Shown here: piece by piece, positions 46,256-55,366 of the stretch
Layout: every line of letters starts with the position of its first letter
How positions within the stretch are numbered: position 1 is the stretch's first letter
Assembly (NCBI RefSeq): GCF_007828835.1
Contig: NZ_VIVL01000005.1
Coordinates: 1-64,000 of the forward strand
DNA length: 64,000 bases
Direction: 5' to 3'
Source: Variovorax beijingensis
GTDB lineage: Bacteria; Pseudomonadota; Gammaproteobacteria; Burkholderiales; Burkholderiaceae_C
The notes under the pieces: model-generated
The model's database searches: none
What the model was told of the DNA's origin: nothing
What the model saw: only the letters and a program-made list of their open reading frames with translations
Program-made: the position numbers and the translations under genes

Positions 46256-46651
46256 CTACGGACCTCCGATTGTGCCGGGGACAAGGCTGTCAACTGAAAT
46301 CCAGTCGCAATCAATGAAGATTGAAAAATCCTTTTTACAGGATATGCGCACGGACACCGAGTCCTCTGAGTCCCTGATGCTGAACTGATCCACGATGTTG
46401 GCGTGCTCCCAACTGCTTGCGGTCATTTTCTTGACTCCAATAAAAGATATCCCAAGATAAATCACGTCATAACTTTGAGGCCACTTGGCAGGCGTGTTCT
46501 TCGGCTTCTTGTTGGTCATGATTTTTAGAGAAACCTTGGGCTCATCGCGCTTCAAAAGGATTTCTATTATTTCCGAATCATTTAAATGTGGAAATTCTCC
46601 GTACAGCGACAATAGCGCTTGGGGATTCAAAATCCTATGAGAGGCGTTCAT
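46256..46651 (-). CDS. Small AT-rich ORF, putative orphan immunity protein
   Basis: 131 residues, not confidently assigned. Its base composition and codon use are much more AT-rich than the chromosome around it, as in the immunity gene next door. The pattern FPHLNDSEIIEILLKRDEPKVSLKI, with a later YDVIYLGISFIGV strand, is reminiscent of the Imm50 family, but I am not certain. It lies between the rhs immunity gene and the rhs remnant, which fits an orphan immunity gene kept after its toxin was lost. The ribosome site is weak. Confidence 0.55.
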   Translation of the reverse strand: MNASHRILNPQALLSLYGEFPHLNDSEIIEILLKRDEPKVSLKIMTNKKPKNTPAKWPQSYDVIYLGISFIGVKKMTASSWEHANIVDQFSIRDSEDSVSVRISCKKDFSIFIDCDWISVDSLVPGTIGGP

Positions 46652-46827
46652 TTCTTATTCGGGGCTGCAGTTTGGCTGGGCGATTGCGCTTGCATGGCGG
46701 ATTATTTAGTGGAGAAGCGTCCTTGACTATATTGATGTTCCCTAGATCGAATGGGGAAAAGTGAGGGTCCTCGATTCGAGAGAAGCTGGTGATCATTTGC
46801 CATGGCTCATTTCAAAATCCCATTTCC

Positions 46828-47310
46828 CTACCACGTGGTAATTCGGCAAATTTCCTTGTCTGTGCCATGAATTTCCGGATTTCCTGCGTAAACATCTAGA
46901 GTGATGCCGTGCTTAAGATTTTCGGAAACCAAGGCCAAATAGTCTACATTAATAAATTTTCCTTGCATTGCTTCGAGGAGCGAGCGTAATTGCGTTGCAT
47001 CGACTTTGATCGCAGGATACTGCGTATAAATGAACCCCGTTTGAGGTGAAAGGCCGGGAAGAATAAGGAACAGCGCCTTGCTTTGATTGGCTGAGAAATC
47101 GAATAGGCGTTCAAATAGACGTGCTGCACTTTGCACCTCTGTGCCGCTCTTGGAGTCTGTGATTTTTTTTATTTTTTCAAGAAGAATCGAGGACTCGGGA
47201 AATTGAATTAAATCAAAAATTGAATTTGAACTGAGAGCCAATTCCTTGAAGTTTTTTTGCTGCAGAAGAAAAAGCCTCTTCTCTTGAGCTTTTGTCAAAT
47301 TGAACGTCAT
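46828..47310 (-). CDS. Cognate immunity protein of the Rhs toxin (novel family)
   Basis: 160 residues, no family recognised. The ATG shares a base with the rhs stop (TAATG), the tight coupling expected of a toxin/immunity pair. It is AT-rich, Lys/Phe/Leu-rich and has no signal peptide or membrane helix, so it should act in the cytoplasm. The 39 upstream codons in this frame overlap rhs and are not likely part of the gene. Confidence 0.7.
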   Translation of the reverse strand: MTFNLTKAQEKRLFLLQQKNFKELALSSNSIFDLIQFPESSILLEKIKKITDSKSGTEVQSAARLFERLFDFSANQSKALFLILPGLSPQTGFIYTQYPAIKVDATQLRSLLEAMQGKFINVDYLALVSENLKHGITLDVYAGNPEIHGTDKEICRITTW

Positions 47311-50300
47311 TATTTGTGTTCCACGACGGGCCCGTTTGCTTGATATTTCCATGCGCCATTGGAAAAAGTGGATGGCAATCCGTTGGATTCGATAGTTTTG
47401 GCTTCTGCGGCATGCCAATGAGCACAAGCGTGGTCGCTGTCGGGTTTGTGGTGAGAGACCACCATTGTTCGCTCTCTGCCGCCTTCACCAGTGGTCTTAT
47501 AGAGATATTGTTCGAATCCCGGTGCAGTCTTGGGGGGAGTTCGTTGGGCAAACGGTGTAGAGGACGTCGCTATGCCGGCGCGGCGCATTGCCTCTCGACG
47601 GGCGTCGTTTGAAGATCTTGTGGCCGTGCATTTTTTGGGCTCAGAAGGCGCAGACGGTTCGGCAGTCTTTTTACGCGCTAACCCTACCGGATCCACCCAC
47701 TCGACCGAATTCGGCGCGTACTGGTGCAAGTTGAGCCCACCAACCAACCCAATCGGGTCTCTGCTTGCGAACCGCCCACTCACCGGATCGTAGTACCTGT
47801 GTCTGTTGTAGTGCAGCCCAGTTTCCGCATCCCAGTACTGCCCCTGGAACCGGATCGGATTCCTGAACCCCGCCTTGCGCCCCGCCTCGCTGATCGCCTG
47901 CCTGGCTTCACCCCAGGCCTTGTAGCTAGCCGACCAGGCAATGCGCCCTTCATGGTCCGTCAGCTCCTGCGGCGTGCCCAGGTGGTCGCATTGGTAGAAC
48001 GCGATTTCTTCCCTTGCGAAGGCCTGCGGTGTTCTGAGCTGCTGCCCGTTCCACAGCGGATCCTGCTCGATGTCGTAGTGCCCACCGTTGGCCGCGATCA
48101 GCGCCTTCACGTCGGTGGTCTGGCTCAATGCCACGGCCTGCGCCTGCCGGATCTGCACCAGCGGCACGAACGAGCCGGGCTCGTGGATGTAGTGCACGCT
48201 GTCGCCGCGCCAGGCCTGTAGCTCCTGTTGGCCCTCGGTGCTCTGCGTGCTCTCGAAGGCCAGCGTGTCGCCGTCCCAGCCGAACAAGGTCGTCGCGTGT
48301 GAGCTTCGCTTGGCGATGCGCCGGCCCAGGGCGTCGTAGCTGAAGCTTGTGGTCTCACCGAAGGTCTCGGCGCTGCGCATGCGGTTGTAGCCATCCCAGG
48401 TGAAGGTGGTCTTTTCTCCGTTGCGGCTGCGCTCGATCAGGTTGCCTCGCTCGTCCCATGTGTAGTGGGTGCCGGCGTAGTCCTTGAGCAGGTTGTCCAT
48501 CAGCCGGCCGGCCATGCTGCGGCCATCGCCGTTCAGGCGCACCGCGACGCGGGTGGTGATGCGGCCGGCCGCCTGCGTGTCCGCATCGGTGTCGGAAGGG
48601 TCGCCGATGTTGCCCGCCGGATCGAAGGCGAAGGTCTCGCGGCCCAGGCGGCTGTGGGCTTCCAGCAGGCGCCCCACCGGGTCGTAGCGGTAGCTCAGGT
48701 TGCCGCGGCGGCTGTCGCCGATGGCCACCAGCTGGCCGGCCTTGTCGTAGGTATAGCTGCGGCGGATGCCCACGGCCTCGATCGCGCCGGGTTTCGTCTG
48801 CGAGATCTGCTGCTCCAGCAGCCGGCCGGCCGGGTCGTACTTCGAGCCCTGGTGCAGGCCGTTGCCCTGGTCGCGGCCGGTCTCGCGGTGCAGGTCGTCG
48901 CGCTCGAAGCCCAGGATGTCCTGGCCGTCCACGAGCAGGCCGTGCACGTGGCCGGAGCCGTAGGTGAGCCATTGGGTGATGTGGCCGTCGGGGCGGACGC
49001 TGGCGACGCGCTGGTGGAGCTCGTCGTAGCCGTGCTGCCAGACCGCCGTGTGGCCATGGTCCAGGTAGTGCTGGTGCTCGCGCACGAGGTTGCCTGCGCG
49101 GTCGTAGAACCACTGGAGCCTGGCCTCGGCGTTGGTGGCCTCGACCAGGCGGCCGTTGCGGTCGTAGGCGAAGCGCTCGGCCTGGTCGCCGGCCTGGCGC
49201 TCGCTCAGGCGGCCCAGGGGATCGAATTCGAGCCGGGTGCTGTGGCCGGCCTCGATGACCTCGGCCAGCACGCCGCTGGCTTCGTCGTAGCGGTACTGGG
49301 TGGTCTTGCGGTCGAAGCCGGTTTCCTCGAGCAGCCTGCCGACCGGGTCGTAGCGGAAGTCGTAGCGGCTGCCGTTCTCGTTGTGCAGTTCGCGCAGGCG
49401 CCCCAGCAGGTCCCAGTGGTACTTGAGGGTGTGGCCGGCCGCGTCGGTGCGCTGGGACACGAGGCCGGCGCGGGTGTAGCTGTAGCTGGTGCGGCGGCCC
49501 AGCGCGTCGGTGTGGGCGAGCAGGCGGCCCTCGGCGTCGTGCGCGAAGTGCTCGCTGGTGTTGTCGGGGTGGACGATCTCCTCGAGCTGGCCCGGGTGGT
49601 TGGCGTGGTCCGCCGGCATTGCGGCCCGCGCGGTTTCGCCAGGTTCGGTGTAGCGGTACCGGGTGGCGTGGCCCAGGGCATCGGTGATCCTGGCCAGGCG
49701 GCCGCGGCCGTCGTAGGCCCACTGGGTGGTCTTGCCCGAGCAGTCGGTGTGGCTGGCCAGCTGGCCGTCGGGGGTGTAGGCCAGGGTCTTGACGCCGCCC
49801 TTGGCGTCGGTGATGCGCACGGGGCGCCCGGCGGGATCGTAGGCGTATTCGGTCTTGTGGCCGAGCGGATCGATCTCTTCGGTGAGGTTGCCGTTCGCGT
49901 CGTAGTCGCGCTTCCAGGCGCCGCCCTCGGCATCGAGGATGCCGGTGATGCGGTGGCGCGCGTCGTAGGCGTAATGGACGCTGCTGCCGTCGGCGCGGGT
50001 GTGGGTCTTGAGGTTGCCGTTGGCGTCGTAGACGTAGTCGTCGGTGGTGCCGTCGGTGTGGATGTGGCGCGTGATGTTCTTGGCGTCGTCGCGCAGGAAC
50101 CACTCCTCGCGCTTGTCCGGGTGGATGATCCGGTAGGTGTAGCCCAGCACGTCGTAGTAGTACCAGGTCTCGGCGCCGAGGGCGTCGGTCAGGTAGGTGA
50201 GGCGGATGTTCTTGTCCCACTCGAGCGTGAGCGCAAAGCTGCCGTCGTCGGACCATTCGCGCACGGCCTTGGCGTCGGCGCCGGTGCCGTCGTACTGCAG

Positions 50301-52139
50301 GTTCATGCCGCGGCCGGTGCGGTCGGTGTAGCGCGTGACGAGGTGGTGGCTGTAGCTGTAGTGCCAGCCGGCGCCGTTCTCGTCCTGCGCGGTGGCGAGA
50401 TCGCCTTCGCCATCGTGGGTGTAGGCGGCCAGCTGGCGAACGACGCGGCCGTCCTTCAGCTCCCACAGCGCCTTGATGAGGCCGGTCTGCGCATCGGGTT
50501 GGGTGCCGACGTGGGCGATGATGGCCTCGCCCTGCCTGCTGACGATGTCGCTCAGCACCTGCTCGCCGGTGGCGGCAATCACGTGGTCGTAGCGCAGGCC
50601 GATGGCAGCGCCGCTGCGCGTGTGCTGCGCCACCAGCCGGAAGTGCTGCCTGCCCTGCGAGCCGGCCTTGGCGGCGATGGTGTCGACGAGCTCGTAGGTC
50701 TCGCGCCAGTCGGCGGCTTCGCCGGCCGGCATGGGCTTGCCGAAGTCGACCGCCAGCAGACGCTCGCTCAGGCGCGTGAGGGTAATCTCCTCGATCGGGT
50801 TGCGATGGCTCTGTCCCACGGCCAGCAGCGGAAAGGCGTGGCTGCGGCCGTCGGCGCCGTGATAGATCAGGCTCATCTGGCCCTGGCGGCGGCCCTTGGC
50901 GGCCTTGGCGACGTCCACGCGCGTGCCGTAGGGCGTGATCCAGCGCGCGCCGAGGCTGCCCTGGTCGAAGGCGGCCAAGTCGCTGCGGTAGGTGCGCGTC
51001 CAGGTGATGGGCAGGGGTGCGCCGAGTACGAAGTCGGTGTGGTCGAAGCTCTCGCAGCCGGTGGCCAGGCTGATGGCGCCGCCCGCGGCGGCTTTCGTGC
51101 AGTTCTTGCAGCTGGGGTCGCCGCTGGCCGGCACCTGGGCAGATGTGGCCCCCTGTTCACCGCCGGGCTTCTTGCTCTCCACCTGCGTTCCGTTGTTTGC
51201 GGAAATGTTGGCGCTGTGCTTTCCCTTGCGCCTGAGCAACGCATCCTTGAGGATCTTGATCATCCACTTGATGCCGTACTGCAGGCTCTCGTCGCCCAGC
51301 CGCATGATCTGCCGGCGGGCCGCGCCCTTGAGGTCGGTCAAACTGGCGACGGTGTCCCGGATCATCGCCTTGGCGCTGTCGGGCAGCGCATAGTGGCTTG
51401 TGGTGGCTGCCACGTAGTTGGCGGATTTCTTCGCGGCCTCGGCCGCGGCGGCCATCATGCGGCTCCAGGTGCTCTGGGTCTTGGGGTCGTAGGTGTTCTT
51501 CTCGGCAGCGGCGCCGGTTGCGAACACCGGTTTCTCGCCGAGCGCCACCTGCAGCGCGCCGATCAGCGCGTCGGCGATGCCGTCGACCTTTTTCGCGCAG
51601 GACTGCAGGAAGTCGTCGAGGTAGCCGAGCGCCTCGTCCACGAACTTGTCGAGCGTGCCGGCAATGGTGTCGTTCAGGTGGGTGACGAGCACGGCGATGA
51701 ACGCCTCGCCGATGTTCGGCACCACGTTCCTGGCCGACTTGGCGATCTCCTGCTTGAGCAGGTGCAGCATGGGCCGCAGGCTCATGCGCGCCGCGCCGGT
51801 GGCGGGCGGAAACGGGATCACGCCCAGCAGGTTGATGGCCAGGCTCACCCACTGCAGCACGTCGCTGTACGCCTTCTTGGTGACCATCTCGACGAGGTCC
51901 CAGACCGCGTCGATGAGCGCCATGATGTTGCCGATGACCGGCAGGCTGCCCGCGAAGGTCGTCAGCACGTTCAGCGTGACGTAGTCGTTGGTGAGCTTGC
52001 GCAGCCACTTGTCGATCTTGGCGGCGCCGGCGCCGATGTCTTCCTCGCCGATGGTGTTGAGCGGCGCCACCGCGGTCTGGCGCGCGCGCTCGGTGGCTTG
52101 CGCACCTTGCGCATCGCTCTGGGGGGCCTGGTCAGCCAT
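47310..52139 (-). CDS. Rhs-repeat polymorphic toxin, T6SS-associated
   Basis: 1609 residues. The N-terminal region (1-340) carries two hydrophobic helices (about 56-84 and 95-112), as in T6SS Rhs effectors, but no PAAR motif. A CKNC pair (344-347) precedes the DUF6531 domain (ISLATGCESFDHTDFVLG), then many YD repeats form the shell. The core closes with RYYDPVSGRFASRDPIGLVGGLN and DPVGL near 1485. The last about 118 residues (47310-47666) are the variable toxin tip. It has a His-rich VVSHHKPDSDHACAHWHAAE stretch and an NGAWKY end that suggest an HNH/Endo VII-like nuclease; this is not certain. VgrG is encoded 52 bases upstream. Confidence 0.9.
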   Translation of the reverse strand: MADQAPQSDAQGAQATERARQTAVAPLNTIGEEDIGAGAAKIDKWLRKLTNDYVTLNVLTTFAGSLPVIGNIMALIDAVWDLVEMVTKKAYSDVLQWVSLAINLLGVIPFPPATGAARMSLRPMLHLLKQEIAKSARNVVPNIGEAFIAVLVTHLNDTIAGTLDKFVDEALGYLDDFLQSCAKKVDGIADALIGALQVALGEKPVFATGAAAEKNTYDPKTQSTWSRMMAAAAEAAKKSANYVAATTSHYALPDSAKAMIRDTVASLTDLKGAARRQIMRLGDESLQYGIKWMIKILKDALLRRKGKHSANISANNGTQVESKKPGGEQGATSAQVPASGDPSCKNCTKAAAGGAISLATGCESFDHTDFVLGAPLPITWTRTYRSDLAAFDQGSLGARWITPYGTRVDVAKAAKGRRQGQMSLIYHGADGRSHAFPLLAVGQSHRNPIEEITLTRLSERLLAVDFGKPMPAGEAADWRETYELVDTIAAKAGSQGRQHFRLVAQHTRSGAAIGLRYDHVIAATGEQVLSDIVSRQGEAIIAHVGTQPDAQTGLIKALWELKDGRVVRQLAAYTHDGEGDLATAQDENGAGWHYSYSHHLVTRYTDRTGRGMNLQYDGTGADAKAVREWSDDGSFALTLEWDKNIRLTYLTDALGAETWYYYDVLGYTYRIIHPDKREEWFLRDDAKNITRHIHTDGTTDDYVYDANGNLKTHTRADGSSVHYAYDARHRITGILDAEGGAWKRDYDANGNLTEEIDPLGHKTEYAYDPAGRPVRITDAKGGVKTLAYTPDGQLASHTDCSGKTTQWAYDGRGRLARITDALGHATRYRYTEPGETARAAMPADHANHPGQLEEIVHPDNTSEHFAHDAEGRLLAHTDALGRRTSYSYTRAGLVSQRTDAAGHTLKYHWDLLGRLRELHNENGSRYDFRYDPVGRLLEETGFDRKTTQYRYDEASGVLAEVIEAGHSTRLEFDPLGRLSERQAGDQAERFAYDRNGRLVEATNAEARLQWFYDRAGNLVREHQHYLDHGHTAVWQHGYDELHQRVASVRPDGHITQWLTYGSGHVHGLLVDGQDILGFERDDLHRETGRDQGNGLHQGSKYDPAGRLLEQQISQTKPGAIEAVGIRRSYTYDKAGQLVAIGDSRRGNLSYRYDPVGRLLEAHSRLGRETFAFDPAGNIGDPSDTDADTQAAGRITTRVAVRLNGDGRSMAGRLMDNLLKDYAGTHYTWDERGNLIERSRNGEKTTFTWDGYNRMRSAETFGETTSFSYDALGRRIAKRSSHATTLFGWDGDTLAFESTQSTEGQQELQAWRGDSVHYIHEPGSFVPLVQIRQAQAVALSQTTDVKALIAANGGHYDIEQDPLWNGQQLRTPQAFAREEIAFYQCDHLGTPQELTDHEGRIAWSASYKAWGEARQAISEAGRKAGFRNPIRFQGQYWDAETGLHYNRHRYYDPVSGRFASRDPIGLVGGLNLHQYAPNSVEWVDPVGLARKKTAEPSAPSEPKKCTATRSSNDARREAMRRAGIATSSTPFAQRTPPKTAPGFEQYLYKTTGEGGRERTMVVSHHKPDSDHACAHWHAAEAKTIESNGLPSTFSNGAWKYQANGPVVEHK

Positions 52140-52191
52140 TCGCGAATCTCTCCCGTGTTCTCTGGTGGTCGTCGTCGAGCGGCGCCGGCGA

Positions 52192-55107
52192 TCAGCCCGC
52201 GAAGCCCGGCGTCTGGCCGAGCGGCAGCGTCGGCATCGAAGGCAGCGACGCGGGCAGCTTGGGCACCATGGCGCCCACGGTCTGCGCGGCCATGCCTCTG
52301 GCCGCCTGGCCGACCTGGCCCAGCAATGCCTTGGCGCCGCCTTGCTGGATGGCCTGCATGGCGCCGACGGCCTGCTGCGCCGTGCTTGCCGCCTCGCTGG
52401 CCTGGCTCACGAGGCCGGCCGCCCTGCCCAGTGCGCCGCCAGCCTGGCCCAGCAGGCCCGTTGCCGCTCCGCCGAGCAAGCTCGATCCGCCACCTCCCGC
52501 ATCGATGGACTTGTCGTTCGCGGGCTGGGCGGGCCAGCGGTTCGGCTGGCCGAAGTAGCTGCCCGTATCCCATGGATCGCTCGGATCGCCGCCGAACGTG
52601 ACCTTGGCCTGGCCGAGCGGAAGCCCCGCCACGGAGGCGAAGCCGTTCGCGTCGAGCTTGCCGGTGTGCGTGCCGCCGTCGGAGTCGACCACCGTGTAGT
52701 CGCCTTGCTTCACGCCCTGGCGCGTCGCGCCGTCGGCCTTGACGTACTGGTGGTACAGGTCGAGCTGCCCCCTGGGAAGCTGGGCCGGCTGCGGGAGCCG
52801 GGGCTGTCCGTCGCTCTTCGGCCCCACCATCGAATGCGAAGCCGCATGCGCGCGCCACAGGCCATTGGTGCCGCTCTCGATGCCGCCGGCCGTCCAGCGC
52901 GTGTAGCTGGAGCCGCCGTTGATCAGCACCTCTTCCTTCGCCGTGATGGTGATCCGGTTGGCCTCCATCTTGATGTCCAGCTTGGCCAGCGCGTGGATGC
53001 TGTCCCTGAGCGCCGTGAGGTCGATGTCCGCCGCCGCCGCCGCCATGCGGATGCCGTTGTTGAAGGCCACCATGCGCACCGCATCCTTGGCGCTCACCAG
53101 GAAGCTGTTGCCCGTGGCCACGCTGGTGTGCGCGCCGCTCGTGAGGGCCGTGTGTTCCACGCTCACGAGGTGGGTGCTCGCGGCCGTGGTGGCCTGGATG
53201 CCCGCGGGGCTCGCCAAGGTCAGGTGCGGCTCCTGGAACTCCGGGAACTCGCCCTGGCCCGGCCTGCCGCCGCTTCCCTTGATCGCGTCGTTCTGCGCCT
53301 TCAGCGCCCGGGCCACCTCGTCCTGGTCGCCCGCCTCATGGGCCTGGGCCTGCTGCGCCACCTGCGCCAGGCTCTCGTGCAGGTCGCGCCCCTGCGTGAG
53401 CCGCGCCACCGTCTCGCGCATGTCGGTGATGTGGCCCTGCGCATTGGCGCGCGCCTCGGTGCTCAGCAGCAGGCCCTTGGCCGATCTCACCGCGCCGTGC
53501 CCGTCGGTGCGCAGCTCGAAGCCCTGGCCCCGGTCGTCCTTGCGCCCGGCCGTGTCCTCGATGCGCCCGACGTGGCCCAGGCTCAGGCTGGAGCTCTGGT
53601 GGTCGCTCTTGAGCTGGGCCTGCACCTTGCCGCTGGAATCATCCAGCGCCAGGTGGTTGCTGCGCCCGCCGCCGAGCTCGCGGCTGCGGATGCCCGTGAG
53701 CTGCTTCTGGCTGGGCAGGGCCCAAGCGGGCATCTCGTCGGCGTTGTGCACCCGGCCGGTGACGATCGGGTGGTCGGGGTCGCCGTTGAGGAAATCGACG
53801 ATCACCTCCTGCCCGATGCGCGGCAGCGCGGCCGCGCCGAAAGTGGCGCCGGCCCAGGATGTGGACACGCGCACCCAGCAGCTCGAATGTTCATCGCGCT
53901 GGCCCAGCCGGTCCCAGTGGAACTGCACCTTGATGCGGCCGTAGCGGTCGGTCCAGATCTCCTCGCCCGCGGGGCCGACCACCATCGCCGTCTGCGGGCC
54001 GCGGGTGCGGGGCTTGGGCGTGCTGCGTTGCGGGCGCCAGGCGTAGCTCGTGGGCTGGGCCTCGAAGGCGAAGCGCTGCACCGAGCCTTCGGAGGCATCC
54101 ACCCCTTCGCTGGCCTGCAGGTTCTCCTGCAGCTCGTAGTCGACCGCCAGCAGCAGGTGCTGGCGGTTCTGGTCTTCGCGCGGATGGTGCGTGAGCCTGA
54201 AGAGGTGGCCCGGGGCCAGGTCGCGCCGGTTGGAACGGCCGCTGGCGCGGCTGCGTTCGCTCAGCTGCTCCTCGGTGCGGATGCGCGCACAGGTTTCGCC
54301 GTCCTCGTGCTGCAGGTGGTCGCCCGGCCATTCGTAGCGCTCGAAGCCGTCGTGCGCGTGGCCCGGGGGCATCTGGCGCCGGCTGGCCAGGTCGGCCTGG
54401 GGCTTCTCGAAGTCGTAGTGGTTGCGAAAGTGGTGGCCCGGGCGGATCTCCTCGGCCTGCGCCCATTCGGTGATGCGCTCGCTGGCTTCCAGCCCGCCGG
54501 TCATGCCGGCCTTCTCGTGCGGGTGGTAGCGCACGGCCTCGCCGCCGGGCAAGGGGGCATGGGCGCTGGCGATGTCGTCGGCGAAGACCAGCACCTGCTG
54601 CCCGGCCTCGTGGCGAAACCAGTAGTAGATGCCTTCGTGCTCGCACAGGCGGGACACGAAGGAAAAGTCGTCCTCGTGGTACTGCACGCAGTAGGTCCAG
54701 GGGCGGTAGCTGCGGTGGAGCTTCTGCTCCATCGGGTGGCCGTAGCGGCCCAGCACGGCCGCAACGATCTCGGGGACGGTCTGGTCCTGGAAGATGCGGA
54801 AGTCGCTGCGGCGCGTGGCCAGCCAGAGCCAGGGGCGCAGCCGCATGCCGTAGAAGGCCTGGCGGTCGTCTTCGTGCGACAGGCCGAAGCGGGTGACAAG
54901 GCCGGCGAGGTAGCGCGGGGCGCCGCTCTCGGTTTCCATCACGACGGTGGCGGGCTGGCCGAGCAGGGCCTTCGCATCGATGGCGTTGCTGCTGCCCAGC
55001 AGCTCGAGGTCGAAGGCATAGGCCTGGCTGAGCGCCTCGCGCCCCGCCAGCCGGTGGAATTGCAGGGCCTCGCCCAGCGGCGTCTGGATGGTGACGCGGC
55101 GCTTCAC
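52192..55107 (-). CDS. vgrG: VgrG/TssI type VI secretion spike protein with C-terminal extension
   Basis: 971 residues, GTG start. gp27-like base (1-about 390, starting RRVTIQTPLGEALQFHRLAGREALSQ), gp5-like OB fold with the GRIKVQFHWDRLGQRDEHSSCWVRV motif, a DUF2345 beta-helix (about 600-760), then a transthyretin-like segment (about 810-885, GDYTVVDSDGGTHTGKLDANG) and an Ala/Gly-rich tail. The tail region is where VgrGs recruit their effectors, so it probably docks the Rhs protein encoded next. No DUF4123 or DUF1795 adaptor gene is present. Confidence 0.92.
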   Translation of the reverse strand: MKRRVTIQTPLGEALQFHRLAGREALSQAYAFDLELLGSSNAIDAKALLGQPATVVMETESGAPRYLAGLVTRFGLSHEDDRQAFYGMRLRPWLWLATRRSDFRIFQDQTVPEIVAAVLGRYGHPMEQKLHRSYRPWTYCVQYHEDDFSFVSRLCEHEGIYYWFRHEAGQQVLVFADDIASAHAPLPGGEAVRYHPHEKAGMTGGLEASERITEWAQAEEIRPGHHFRNHYDFEKPQADLASRRQMPPGHAHDGFERYEWPGDHLQHEDGETCARIRTEEQLSERSRASGRSNRRDLAPGHLFRLTHHPREDQNRQHLLLAVDYELQENLQASEGVDASEGSVQRFAFEAQPTSYAWRPQRSTPKPRTRGPQTAMVVGPAGEEIWTDRYGRIKVQFHWDRLGQRDEHSSCWVRVSTSWAGATFGAAALPRIGQEVIVDFLNGDPDHPIVTGRVHNADEMPAWALPSQKQLTGIRSRELGGGRSNHLALDDSSGKVQAQLKSDHQSSSLSLGHVGRIEDTAGRKDDRGQGFELRTDGHGAVRSAKGLLLSTEARANAQGHITDMRETVARLTQGRDLHESLAQVAQQAQAHEAGDQDEVARALKAQNDAIKGSGGRPGQGEFPEFQEPHLTLASPAGIQATTAASTHLVSVEHTALTSGAHTSVATGNSFLVSAKDAVRMVAFNNGIRMAAAAADIDLTALRDSIHALAKLDIKMEANRITITAKEEVLINGGSSYTRWTAGGIESGTNGLWRAHAASHSMVGPKSDGQPRLPQPAQLPRGQLDLYHQYVKADGATRQGVKQGDYTVVDSDGGTHTGKLDANGFASVAGLPLGQAKVTFGGDPSDPWDTGSYFGQPNRWPAQPANDKSIDAGGGGSSLLGGAATGLLGQAGGALGRAAGLVSQASEAASTAQQAVGAMQAIQQGGAKALLGQVGQAARGMAAQTVGAMVPKLPASLPSMPTLPLGQTPGFAG

Positions 55108-55139
55108 GAGCCGCCACCTTGCAGGAACGTGGTGTCCAT
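55104..55139 (-). other. Possible 11-codon leader ORF coupled to vgrG
   Basis: An ATG at 55139 with a strong GGGAGG site encodes MDTTFLQGGGS and stops in GTGA, overlapping the vgrG GTG start; vgrG itself has only a weak site. It could be a translational-coupling leader, or the true vgrG start displaced by a one-base difference. Confidence 0.3.
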
Positions 55140-55156
55140 GTGACCTCCCTGATCTT

Positions 55157-55176
55157 TTTCTTCTTCGGAGAAGAAA
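55157..55176. other. Hairpin in the vgrG leader
   Basis: TTTCTTCT (55157-55164) pairs with AGAAGAAA (55169-55176) over a 4-base loop, an 8-bp stem in the untranslated leader of vgrG. It may affect translation or be a promoter-proximal element; nothing more can be said. The rest of the 55108-55366 gap shows no gene. Confidence 0.3.
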
Positions 55177-55366
55177 CTAGCCAATCAACTGTCTGGATGC
55201 AATGTGTGTGACAGGACGCATCAAACAGCTGGATTATGCAAGAGGCCTTTACTCATTTCCTGGTAATTCGGCACGGATCGGGGCTATTTGATCGCAGTTG
55301 CCGAAAGATGTAATCCATACGGGCTACACAGGGCGCATTCCGTGGAGCCCGATGAAACCCTTCGGG

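Noticed and set aside
46652-46827. Possible remnant toxin tip between the two immunity-like genes
   Set aside because: No frame or similarity to the rhs tip can be seen by eye; only AT-richer filler sequence.
47650-50900. Repeated motifs that could suggest a tandem repeat or CRISPR
   Set aside because: They are the degenerate YD-repeat codons of the Rhs shell, uneven in spacing and in frame, without spacers.
48465-52601. Open frame of 1378 codons on the plus strand opposite rhs
   Set aside because: It is antisense to a clear YD-repeat gene. Long antisense frames follow from GC-rich third positions and repeated codons; the translation is Val/Ala/Gly-rich with no domain.
51988-55143. Open frame of 1051 codons opposite vgrG
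   Set aside because: Shadow of vgrG for the same compositional reason; no ribosome site and no recognisable domain.
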